Positions 7,676-16,681 of a stretch of DNA of 17,500 bases are shown here, in pieces. Below the pieces are notes generated by a model. The model searched no databases. It worked only from the letters and a program-made list of their open reading frames with translations, and had not been told where the DNA came from. The translations under genes were made by a program, and so were the position numbers. The DNA is from Stramonita haemastoma (lineage: Eukaryota; Mollusca; Gastropoda; Neogastropoda; Muricidae), in assembly GCA_030674155.1 (NCBI GenBank), contig CM060325.1, forward strand, positions 50,794,467 to 50,811,966. Reading direction: 5' to 3'. Positions within the stretch are counted from its first letter, which is position 1; each line of letters opens with the position of its first letter.

Positions 7676-8486
7676 TACCATCACAACAACCACTATAAAA
7701 ACCACTACCACCACCACACCATTACTTTCCCATCACTACCATCACTAACACCACCACCACCACCATCATCACCCTCATGACCACCACCACCACCACCACC
7801 ACCACCACCACCACCCCTCCTTCCACAAATACTATCACCACCACTACCACCACCACTATAATCACCACAAACACCTCCCTTTTATTATCATTAACACCAC
7901 CACTGTTATCACCGCTAACACCGTCACTATCATCACCACCACCACTATCATCACCACCATCACCACTGTCTCCACCACCATCATCATTATCACCATTACC
8001 ACCACCACAACCACTATCATCACCACCACCACTATCACCAACCACCACTATCACACCACACCACCACCACCACCATCATCATCCCCCCCCCCACCTGACT
8101 CATCAAATCATAACCTTAATCAACAACATCAGCAACAACGAAAGCAACAACAACAGTAGCAGCAGCAGCAGCAACAACAACAACAACACACACCACCACC
8201 ACCACCACCACCACCACCACCACACCACAACAACAAACAACAACAACACAACAACAACAACAACACAAACAACAACAGCCACAACCGTAACAACAGCAAC
8301 CACAACAGCAAACACAATAAAAAAAAGCAACAACAACAACAGCAGCAGCAACAACTACAACCACAACAGCAACACAGCAGCAGAAACCACCACCACCACC
8401 ACCACCACCACCACCACCACCACCACCACCACCACCAACACACCACCACAACAACAAACAACCACAACAACAACACCATCACAAAC
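7676..8486. repeat. ~800-bp trinucleotide-repeat field (ACC/ATC, then AAC/AGC, then ACC)
   Basis: 7676-8095 is mostly ACC and ATC triplets. A run of ten C lies at 8083-8092. 8100-8188 is AAC/AGC. 8189-8223 is a cleaner ACC run, 8224-8385 is again AAC/AGC, 8386-8437 a second clean ACC run, and 8438-8486 AAC-like. On the host sense strand these are GGT and GTT/GCT triplets in intron 1, starting within about 10 nt of the exon 1 donor. Long Thr-rich, Val/Cys-rich and Leu-rich frames on both strands are artefacts. Confidence 0.95.
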
Positions 8487-8492
8487 ACTCAC

Positions 8493-8814
8493 ACAACTTG
8501 GGCGGAACCTCCGGGCAGTTGGGAAGCGGACCCGAAGAATTACTCCGTTTGACGTCAGGGAACTTCAGGACACTGGCGTTGATTTTGCGACTGCCGTTAG
8601 TGGCGGGAGAGGAGAGGAGGGAGAGAGCGAAGCGGCGCAGTTTGTCGGCTGTGACGGAAGCGGCGACGGCGGCGGAGGTGGTGGTGGGGGTGGAGTGGAC
8701 GAAGATGGCGTGGATGAGGGTGATGGCGCAGAGAGCCAGGAAGATGGTCAGCCCCACCTTCCGCCAGGCGCGCGCTTTGCTCACCACTGTCGTCATCAGT
8801 CTCGTGCTGGCCAT
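8493..8814 (-). CDS. Beta-1,4-galactosyltransferase-family enzyme, exon 1 (tail, signal anchor, stem)
   Basis: ATG at 8814 (G at -3 and +4) opens a 107-codon frame. It has a basic cytoplasmic tail (residues 1-19), a hydrophobic signal anchor around 22-39 (LTIFLALCAITLIHAIFV), and a Ser/Thr/Ala-rich stem with three N-glycosylation sequons (N73-GS, N79-AS, N92-SS). It ends GPLPNCPEVPPKL, the CPExxPxL motif that in B4GALT enzymes marks the end of the stem. The donor is T|GTGAGT (8492-8487); its single T joins TA of exon 2 to give ...PPKL-L-GFKS. This fits a Golgi type II membrane topology. No in-frame upstream ATG is present. Read through, the frame would end a few codons later (CECL-stop), which supports the splice. 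Confidence 0.92.
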
Positions 8815-9244
8815 GGCCTGGCCTAGCCTGTACTGTCCTGTGATTCCTGTTCTGTAAATCCTGTACTGTGATTCCTGTCCTGTCCTGTCTTTCCTGTCCG
8901 ATGATCCTGTTCTGATGTCAGCTGCTGTGCCTGTGATTCCTGTCCTGATGTCAGCTGCTGTGCCTGTGATTCCTGTCCTGATGTCAGCTGCTGTGCCTGT
9001 GATTCCTGTCCTGATGTCAGCTGCTGTGCCTGTGTCCTGTCCTGATGTCAGCTGCTGTGCCTGTGATTCCTGTCTGATGTCAGCTGCTGTGCCTGTGATT
9101 CCTGTCCTGATGTCAGCTGCTGTGCCTGTGATTCCTGTCCTGATGTCAGCTGCTGTGCCTGTGATTCCTGTCCTGTCCCGTCCTGCTGTGCCTGTCCTGA
9201 AAGAACAGAATCCTGAGTGAATGATAACGCCTTATGTTTGCTTT
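8815..9244 (-). promoter_or_regulatory. Probable 5' leader / promoter-proximal region of the galactosyltransferase gene
   Basis: For 430 bases upstream of the start codon the sense strand has no ATG at all. The first ATG upstream corresponds to CAT at 9245-9247. The stretch is composed largely of CAGGACAGGAATCACAGG-type sequence and eight minisatellite units. Absence of upstream ATGs is compatible with a 5' UTR, but low complexity alone could produce it. No TATA box or initiator can be assigned with confidence. Confidence 0.4.
8913..9173. repeat. 33-bp minisatellite, eight units, ~100 bp upstream of the exon 1 ATG
   Basis: Units begin TGATGTCAGCTGCTGTGCCT at 8913, 8946, 8979, 9012, 9043, 9075, 9108 and 9141 and end in GTGATTCCTGTCC. 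Units four and five are shorter (31 and 32 bp). Each unit holds CAGCTG (an E-box palindrome) and, on the minus strand, TGACATCA (one base from the CRE/AP-1-like TGACGTCA). Partial CCTGTGATTCCTGT copies extend to 8824 on the left and to about 9200 on the right. Confidence 0.96.
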
Positions 9245-9660
9245 CATGACCATTATTGTTTTTCATAATCGTTATTGTTTTTTATGATTATTATTGTTTT
9301 AAGAGATCATTAATGTTTCCTGATCATTATTTTTTTTAATGATCCATTATTGTTTTTATGATCATGATTGTTTTTAGTGTTCTGATGTGCTGCAGTACCT
9401 GTCTGAGAAAACAGGGTCCTGAGCCAGTGACAACACCCTCTTGGATGTTTTCATTGTCAGTGTTGTTATTTTTGTCGTCATGGTTGTTTATCATGATCAG
9501 TATTGTTGTTGTTGTCTCATCAAGACTGTTTTTCATTGTCTGTATTGTTATTGTTGTCGTCATCATGGCTGTTTTTCATTATCAGTATTATTGTCGTCAT
9601 CATGGTTGTATTTCATTGTCAGTATTGTTATTGTTGTCGTCATCATGGTTGTTTTTATTG
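9235..9660. repeat. Diverged A/T- and TTG-rich tandem repeats
   Basis: 9235-9375 has degenerate units around TGATCATTATTGTTTTT, roughly every 25-35 bp. 9440-9660 has longer units of about 55-60 bp around TTTTCATTGTCAGTATTGTT and GTCGTCATCATGGTTG. Similarity between units is clear but uneven. Confidence 0.75.
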
Positions 9661-10035
9661 GAGACTGCATTAACCATATCAAAGCCATAATATAGACAAT
9701 ACTGGAGACTGCAATCAACTATACAAAAGTCATATACAGACAACACTTGAGACTGCATCAACGATATATAAAAACCATAGTGGAGACAACAGTCCATACT
9801 GCATCAACTGTACGAAGTATAATACGACAAATGTCATAATACAGACAACATTGGACGCTGCATCAACTATACAAAATTCACAATAGAGGCAACATTGGGT
9901 ACTGCATCAACTAAATAAAAGTCATAATAGAGGCAACATTGGGTACTGCATCAACTAATAAAAGTCATAATATAGACAACATTGGGTACTGTCAATATAA
10001 AAAATCAGTACAGAGACAACTCCGGAAACTGTATC
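9661..10035. repeat. ~45-bp minisatellite, about nine diverged units
   Basis: ACTGCATCAACTA or a variant recurs at about 9663, 9706, 9751, 9797, 9857, 9901, 9946, 9988 and 10027. Between these lie AAAAGTCATAATA and AGACAACATTGG. Most spacings are 42-46 bp, with one of 60. It directly continues the preceding repeat field. Confidence 0.9.
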
Positions 10036-10189
10036 AATGAAACAACGATATTACACAATAGCAATCAGCAATGAATTGATAAATACAACATGCAGAGATG
10101 AATTTTGAAATCCCAGGTAGAAACTGTTCAACGCAATGGCATTGAAACAAACTGGGAAAACATGCACTTTTTCACAGTACACGCAATAT

Positions 10190-10310
10190 CGGATGAGACT
10201 ATAAATCGAGGCCCCGTGTACGAACGCACGCAGAACATCTTGCTCACACGTTAAATCCTGTTCCGCTTTTCGTAGAGTAGGCCACCGTGTGCCGGTGGGA
10301 ACAAATGCCA
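10190..10310 (+). mobile_element. SINE central-domain fragment, second copy
   Basis: GGATGAGACTATAAATCGAG, CCCCGTGTACGAACGCACG, TTGCTCACACGTTAAAT and AGTAGGCCA match, in order and in reverse complement, the central domain at 7335-7430. No tRNA-like A/B boxes precede it, so the copy is headless or has a different head. The central block resembles a domain shared by several molluscan SINE families, from memory. Confidence 0.72.
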
Positions 10311-10972
10311 TTTACGAAATTGCATACACACGGGGACTGGATGCAAAAAAGCATATGATTGCTTATTCCATTATCCTCGATATAAAAGAATAAATAAAAT
10401 AAAATAAATATTCATTTTTCCAGATATTTCTTCCAAACGTGTTTAGGCTAATTAGGTCTGTGCATGCAAACAAGAAATGATGTTTTTAGGTTAGACGTAT
10501 TAATTGAGACCACGATGAGTTGAACAACTACGCCTTGGAGAGCCAGCTTCTTTTTATGTTCATTTTCTAACATGTTTCCAGCACATTTGATTTTCAAGCA
10601 AGGAATGACTAGCCCTCATAAAGTATGCCACCCTCTTGAACTGCTGGTGTGCTGGGCTGCTGTCTTTGCTGCCTGTCGACTTTCTCATTGGAATAGATTC
10701 CACAGTGAGAGGGAACCCAGAGAAATGAAACATCTTGAAATTAGAAGGTGTGCTACCTGATTAATTTTTGATCTCGAGTCGTGAAGAATTTGCGATGCAC
10801 ATTGAGAATTTATACAGAGCAACATTTCAAAAGGTATAAAAGGCAAATCATAAAAATGAAGTTAACGCCATTAAAACTGCAGTAAGTTCAAATGTAAAGA
10901 TTGAAAAATGCTCCTCACGTAACTGCTTGTTCTCTTTTTTCGCTTTAGCATTTTATATCTATATAATTACAC
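10311..10972. other. Unassigned non-coding sequence
   Basis: AT-rich stretch with a short ATAAAATAAAATAAATA run near 10393. A 62-codon forward frame at 10572-10760 has no recognisable motif. No RNA gene or repeat copy is recognised. Confidence 0.6.
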
Positions 10973-11277
10973 AAAACGAGGCGACACTTACCTGATAAGT
11001 TGAGTCTTGTTGAAAATTCTTACGAATTTCTCTCGATGGAACCAATAGAGCACACTTAAGATAAGCAGAACTTGCTAGCCATCAGTCATTGAGAATGCAA
11101 CGAATAAACAGCAGTCAGTGAAGATACAACACACAGGTTATAGAGCTACTGGTCCACTATGGGTGGGTTTCAGAGATACATGGAGGGCGGGTACACTGTT
11201 CTGGTTTTATCGAGATAAATTTTGTCAGAATTTTCAAAAAGACCCTCAACTTATCAAGTAAGTGTTGACTTGTTTTA
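10973..11277. mobile_element. ~305-bp element with ~80-bp terminal inverted repeats (MITE-like or foldback)
   Basis: The left arm (from 10975: AAAACGAGGCGACACTTACC, TGATAAGTTGAG, TTGAAAATTCT, TCTCGATGGAACC) is the imperfect reverse complement of the right arm. Read on the minus strand from 11277, the right arm gives AAAACAAGTCAACACTTACT, TGATAAGTTGAG, TTGAAAATTCT, TCTCGATAAAACC. The first 32 bases differ at about four positions. The middle (~140 bp) has no coding capacity. I could not define a target-site duplication, so superfamily is open. Confidence 0.75.
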
Positions 11278-13115
11278 TACATAACTCATCTCCCATTGAA
11301 ACCTGCACTAAGAGTGCCCTTGAGATATTTAGAGCAACAGGGTTGATGACGTATAAAGAACAGATCACGCCAAATATTCGACAAGATCACGTTTCCTAAT
11401 GGCCTGTCTAAAGTGTGGTTTACGGCAGTTGATCACTGTGCTATCAAAAGCTGGTGAAAGATGACTCCCTAGTCCCGCCAGCAGCTGTTACAGCAACTCT
11501 GACAGGTGCCTGCAGCCTAGCGGCAGGATCACTACCCCTCTAGTGCTATGTGGTGTATAAAAATGTGACCTCCTCCACGTAAAGAGTCGCATTAACCAGA
11601 GGTCAATTTTTAGTTACTGACAAGTTAGTAATTTGCAATAAAAGGTTATTCACTACCAAAAAATATTGCAAATTGGACAATTCTTTGCAAAGTTATTACA
11701 AATTGAAATGATAGACTGCAGGAAGTGACAAAATGAGAAATGGGCAAGTTCTATTTTTGTAGCAGGTTGTCAGAATGAGGCTTGGGTATTTTCAAAACAT
11801 TTAAAAGCAAAAGGAATAAAAATTATGCCTTGGTCTTTCACTACAAGGTAGAATAAGGATATAGTTTAATAATCAATCAAAATCTCAAAATTGACAACTT
11901 GACCCCACATGCCTTTAATGACTCTTAGCACAAAATTGGGTAATGTGCTAAGCAACTCATTTCGTGGTGGCACGTCACAAATACATCAGTATCTTTGGCT
12001 GCACCAGCAAGAGTCCATTGCAGCCAGGAGCTGTAGTGTCTCTGTTGACACTCTGATGTGGGGTCTGTAGGGCAATGAGCAGTTTTCTACAATTTCAAGA
12101 GAGGCCCCATGTCAAGTATGTTTCAATACACTATTTACAACAGATGGAGATTATTTTGTTGTTCCTCATTGACATACCTGACCAGTCAAGTGCATGCGTG
12201 GTTTAACACAGTTGTCTAGTAAGGGGAATAAGAGACGTGATAAGCTTTTGGGAAAGTTATTTCCCTGTTAAACTGTTCTAGGGGTCCAACTTTTTACCTC
12301 ACACGTTGGGTTAACTTCAAAAGCCCCTTTGATAAATCTTTAAACTAGGTCTTTACTACCAAAAGAAACACTTTTGAGTTTGTGTAGATAGCAGCTAAGT
12401 GCAGACTGTGCAGTACAGATAGTGTTAAGTGAAGTTGTCTCCTTCGTTCATTATCAGACAGGCTAGAAATTTGAGGCCTTCACTAAAAGTGGTGAACTTT
12501 ATTCTAGAACCAGCTATATAACCTTACCATGCCGCTTGTTGATGGACATGCTGTACATTAGTCACGTAGATGCCTGCTGGCAAGGCAGGATGGTGTTGTC
12601 AGTGCCTTGACAAAGGCCACAGGTTTTCATCTCTGACGGATATTAGCATAATTACCAGTAAGGTGAGTTTCTACCTCACAGGGTGTTGTGTCTGGGATTG
12701 TGAGTTGATAGAGAAGTGATCTTGATTGGACAGAGGCAGGGGTCTGCTCATCTCCCCTTAGACAACATGGAGTAATATATAGCTGGTTTGTCCACATAAC
12801 ATAATGAATATTCTTTCTGCTTTGTCTGGAAATTTTTTCACAGCACTCTTTGAAGCAAATCGCCAAAGGGGAAAACAAAAGAAATGACATGAAAGCAGCT
12901 GCTATTGAAACCACCAGACTGATAACTGGCAAGTGATGCTTATCTCAAGGCCCTTTACGTGCAGGCTTCAGCAGGGGAGCTGTTAGAATGATGCATATGC
13001 AACAGATGTTGTTATTTTCAAAGTGAAAGATAAGTATTCCAGCTGCCAAACAAAACTGTTATTTCTTTGGAGCAGCTATAAGCCATTGGCCTGTTGTTGC
13101 CCACAGTGCATAAAG
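11278..13115. other. 1.8 kb of unassigned, apparently single-copy sequence
   Basis: No tandem repeat, tRNA-like, retroelement or conserved protein signal is recognised. The longest frame is a 101-codon minus-strand one (12932-12627) with a hydrophobic N-terminus and several Cys; it has no recognisable family or support. Compared with the rest of the window this stretch is notably free of simple repeats, so unique regulatory or exon sequence I cannot recognise may lie here. Confidence 0.6.
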
Positions 13116-13400
13116 TTAAGTTAAAGTCTGTCCCGAGCCTAAGGCTCATCAGGCCGTGCTTATCCCGGTTTTGTGGGTTAAGCGACTGAGAGTCACAGAC
13201 TCCCCCTGGGTAGGACGCCAGTCTATCGCAGGGTTAACCCCCAACACACGGTTGGTACCCTTTTACACCTGGGTGGGGTGAGTAAAATAGCCGTAAAGTG
13301 CCTTTTCCAAGGGCACAAAGCCATAGCGAAAGTTGGGATTGAACCCGCAACCTTTAGATTACGAGTCCAACGCCCTAACCACTAGACTACAGCGGCGGCT
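13116..13400 (-). mobile_element. tRNA-derived SINE, near full length
   Basis: From about 13400 on the minus strand the sequence reads TAGTCTAGTGGTTAGGGCG (a strong Pol III A box), then TTGGACTCGTAATCTAAAGG (tRNA anticodon-arm-like) and TTGCGGGTTCAATCCCAAC (a strong B box). The tRNA-unrelated body contains CCCTTGGAAAAGGCACTTTA and AACCCTGCGATAGACTGGCG, and ends in CTTTAACTTAACTTTA, a short A/T tail. The tRNA-like part is well conserved, but the attached body and tail mark it as a SINE and not a tRNA gene. Confidence 0.88.
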
Positions 13401-13970
13401 CCCACAGTGCTTAGGGGTACTTTAGCCATGGTTTTTTTTTTTTCTGAAGAACCATCTCTTTAAACCAGCAGGGTTTTTCCATCCACATAAAGGGAAAATG
13501 ACGATCTGATCCTGGATCCTATTTTTTAAGGAGAGATCCACCTGTATTATAGTTTAAGTAAAGAAGACTACAAGTCTAGATGCTATTACACGACAAAAAA
13601 AGTGTTAATTGTATTTGTTGTTTATTGATGTGTGAGCAACATAAAAACAATTCATTTTTCTGTAGCTCCTACATTAGGTAAGGAGCTGAAAGCAACTTTG
13701 AGACTGACATCCGGCTTCTCTGAAGACAGAATACGGCTACCTTTATATAGGCAAAAACGCAAAATCTCACTTTTGGTGAATCTCGAAGCTCTAGCTCAGG
13801 TACGAAACGAAACCGGCTCATTAAGATCTAAGCAGGAGTACGATTAATTTGAGAGAGAGAGCTGATGGATTTGGCTCTGATGGGAAAATCAACGTCCAGC
13901 AGATACTGAGTTCAGGTGAAATAGTGTTCTCCACTGTTGGGCTTCTTAGGATGCTTTGGAATAGATTGAT
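13401..13970. other. Unassigned non-coding sequence
   Basis: Contains a T run (about 13432-13443) and otherwise unremarkable sequence. The 71-codon forward frame at 13632-13847 has no recognisable domain. Confidence 0.55.
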
Positions 13971-13974
13971 TGTG

Positions 13975-15045
13975 ATGGTCCTCAGATTTATTTTGATAGT
14001 TCTCAGCTTTATTTTGATAGTCCTCAGAGTGATTGTGATAGTCCTCAGAGTGATGGTTGTGATAGTCCTCAGAGTGATTGTGATAGTCCTCAAAGTGATT
14101 GTGATAGTCCTCAGAGTTATTGTGATAGTCCTCGGATTATTTTGATAGTCCTCGGATTGTGATAGTCCTCAGAGTGATTGTGATAGTCCTCGGATTGATT
14201 GTGATAGTCCTCGGGATTGTGATAGTCCTCAGAGTGATTGTGATAGTCCTCAAAGTGATTGTGATAGTCCTCGGATTGATTGTGATAGTCCTCAGATTGT
14301 GATAGTCCTCAAAGTGATTGTGATAGTCCTCGGATTGATTGTGATAGTCCTCGTGATTGTGATAGTCCTCGGATTGTGATAGTCCTCAGATATTGTGATA
14401 GATCTCTCAAAGTGATATGTGATAGTCTTCGATTGATTGTGATAGTCCTCAGATTTGATAGTTCTAAAGTGATTTGATAGTCTCGATTAATTGTGATAGT
14501 TCTCGGATAATTGTGATGATGTTCTAGATTGTGATAGTCCTGAGAGTTATTGTTGATAGTCCTGGTAGGTTTGTGATAGTCCTCAGAGTGATTGTAATAG
14601 TCCTCAGAGTATTCTGTTAGTCTCGGATTGACTTTAGTATATCCTATGGTATTTAGAGTGATAGTGATAGTCTCGATTGATGCTGTATAGTCCTTCAAGG
14701 TAAAGCATCTATGGTAGTTCTCAGAGTGATATCTATAGTCCTCAGATTGTGGTAGTCCTCAGATTGTGATAGTCCTCAGATTGTGATAGTCCTCAGATTG
14801 TGATAGTCCTCAGATTGTGATAGTCCTCAGATTGTGATAGTCCTCAGAGTGATTGTGATAGTCCTCAGATTGTGATAGTCCTCATTGAGTATCCTCAGTG
14901 ATAGTCCTCAGATTGTGATAGTCCTCAGATTGTGATAGTCCTCAAGATTGTGATAGTCTCAGATGTGGATAGTCCTCAGATTGATGTATAGTCCTCAGAG
15001 TGATTGTGATAGCTCCTGATAGTCTTCAAGTTATGATAGTCAGTT
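13975..15045. repeat. 17/21-bp minisatellite, ~1.07 kb
   Basis: The basic unit is TTGTGATAGTCCTCAGA (17 bp). Many units have an extra GTGA, giving 21 bp. Units with CGGATT and CAAAGT variants alternate in the middle. 14755-14850 is an almost pure run of the 17-bp form. 14400-14720 is strongly degenerate. Roughly fifty units are present. Thr/Ile-rich and Val/Ile-rich open frames across it are artefacts. Confidence 0.96.
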
Positions 15046-15049
15046 CTTG

Positions 15050-15525
15050 AAGACTCCTATGGTGTTCCTAGAGGTGATACTCCTATAGTCTTCATAGTTA
15101 ATGCTGGTAAGCCTTCTTAGGTAAACATCCTATGGTGTTCTAGAGGTGATACTCCTATAGTCTTCATAGTTAGTCTGTATAGCCTTCTTAAGGTAAACAT
15201 CCTATGGTGTTCTAGAGGTGATACTCCTATAGTCTTATAGTTAGTGCTTATACTTCTTAAGGTAAACATCCTATGGAGTTCTAGAGGTGATACTCCTATA
15301 GTCTTCATAGTTAATGCTTGTACAGCCTTCTTAAGGTAAACATCCTATGGTGTTCTAGAGGTGATACTCCTATAGTCTTCATAGTTAATGCTTGTACAGC
15401 CTTCTTAGGTAAACATCCTATGGTGTTCTAGAGGTGATACTCCTATAGTCTTCATAGTTAATGCTTGTATAGTCTTCTTAAGGTAAAACATCCTATGGTG
15501 TTCTAAAGGTGATACTCCTACATCT
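15050..15525. repeat. ~73-bp minisatellite, about six and a half units
   Basis: GTAAACATCCTATGG starts units at 15121, 15193, 15262, 15336, 15409 and 15483 (spacings 72, 69, 74, 73, 74). A partial unit begins near 15055. Each unit continues TTCTAGAGGTGATACTCCTA, TAGTCTTCATAGTTAATGCT and TGTATAGCCTTCTTAAG. It borders the 17/21-bp array directly. Confidence 0.95.
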
Positions 15526-15882
15526 GTAAATGTCCCTAGAGAGGATGCGTGAAAGGGTATTCCCAGCACAAGACAGGACGTTTAACTATCCAAACCATGG
15601 ATTTTACTTAGTAGATATTTTGAGGCAGTAAAAATATTTATTGACCGCGTCAGTTTAGATGATAGTGGCTTAAACACAGCTATGTCTTGACCCAGTTTCG
15701 TCTGCTTATGATCTTTGACTTGTTCACACGTGTTCCTGCTCTGTTGAAGATACGTTCAGCATGACTATGCCAAGAGAGGTTTACACCTGGAATTCCAGCC
15801 ATAGGGCTGTAACCAAGAATGGTCTTAGTGATTTTAACAGAAAGGCAGACTGGAGGATCAGATAAACCTGCACACGCCGCGT
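15526..15882. other. Unassigned sequence between minisatellite and LINE tail
   Basis: About 350 bp. A minus-strand frame (from about 15870 to 15680) encodes GIPGVNLSWHSHAERIFNRA with a basic end. The AERIFxxAG run recalls the hAT dimerisation segment, but the match is too short to call. Confidence 0.4.
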
Positions 15883-15967
15883 GGTGCGTGCGTGCGTGCG
15901 TGTGCGTGTGGTGTGTGTGTGCGTGTGTGTGCGTGCGTGTGTATGTGTATGTGTGTGCGGGCGTGTG
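15883..15967. repeat. GT/GC alternating array at a LINE 3' end
   Basis: GTGCGTGCGTGCGTGTGCG-type repeats. On the LINE's sense (minus) strand they are CA/CG repeats beginning immediately after the LINE 3' terminus, just as at 1505-1625. Confidence 0.93.
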
Positions 15968-15969
15968 AT

Positions 15970-16545
15970 TATCATAGGTAAAACAAGACATTAGAACCAA
16001 AAAAGGGCTAACTTCTAACCTAAAGCAAATGAGCAACTGGACTTTGCAGCAAAACTGCACACATTCTGAACATTGATAAAAAGTTACTGAAAACATTTTC
16101 TAATGAACAATCAGGAATATCAGGCAAAATTGAATTTAAGGTTTGGCATTCAGCAGTTTTGTGTGTGACTTAGGGGATTTTCGTTGTGCATTTATTTCAA
16201 AGCCTATTTCATTTTTAAAAATTATCAATTGCCTCTTCACAAGCTGCCTTCCACGAAACATTCCTAGTGTGTTTGTTTAACCGGTCTGATATAGCACAGG
16301 GAATGGACAGATCTGCAGCTTTGAGAACTGTGCAAGTATACATTGTATAGAGGTCATTTACCTCTTTGTTTTCTATGTTCCCCAGATCACAAGTGGACAA
16401 AAACCTTCAAACATATCCCAGTTTCCGTGCTTGCCATTAAATTTAGGGACCTTGTCTGTAGCTATATGTGTTTCACGTTGATCTAGTTTACGATTGAATG
16501 TAATAATGACGGGTATGTGGTCACTTCCAAGAGATTCATCATGTG
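15970..16545 (-). mobile_element. Internally deleted LINE: endonuclease C-terminus joined to the element's 3' end
   Basis: On the minus strand ESLGSDHIPVIITFNRK (about 16540-16490) is the C-terminal SDH-x-P motif of an AP-type LINE endonuclease. It continues FNGKHGNWDMFEGF and, after a frameshift, LKAADLSIP and NVSWKAACEEAI (16400-16215), the linker before the RT. The RT is absent. After about 60 bases the sequence resumes at ECQTL...ILPDIPDCSLENVFS and ends VAHLL-stop plus 3' UTR (16153-15970), closely matching 1317-1504. The RT and most of the C-terminal half have been deleted. Confidence 0.8.
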
Positions 16546-16679
16546 TGTTCTATTTACATGTGGTGCTAAAGCAGAAGTAGAACTGCTGGATATTCAGAAA
16601 CAATCATACAACTGTTACTAGCGGTTTTGAACATCTGTCTGTGCAAGATGTTCTGCATGGTTCACACACGTTTATACCC

Positions 16680-16681
<2 letters not shown>

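Noticed and set aside
7777..8826. A 349-codon forward open frame, Thr/Asn-rich then Gly/Glu-rich
   Set aside because: It is a read-through of ACC/AAC triplets joined to the antisense of galactosyltransferase exon 1; it has no domain and the opposite strand carries the real exon.
10981..10995. ACTTACCTG resembles the 5' end of U1 snRNA
   Set aside because: The rest of U1 is absent; the sequence is part of the long inverted repeat.
12627..12932. 101-codon minus-strand frame with a hydrophobic N-terminus and many Cys
   Set aside because: No family recognised, no neighbouring splice or coding evidence, and frames of this length occur by chance; left as unassigned.
13321..13400. Possible functional tRNA gene (good A and B boxes on the minus strand)
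   Set aside because: It is fused to a tRNA-unrelated body and A/T tail typical of SINEs, and the tRNA fold is not complete.
13632..13847. 71-codon forward frame before the minisatellite
   Set aside because: No motif, no conserved composition, and no splice context.
15680..15870. Minus-strand AERIFNRAG motif, reminiscent of a hAT transposase dimerisation region
   Set aside because: Only about nine residues match, no upstream transposase or terminal repeats are seen, and it is next to simple repeats.
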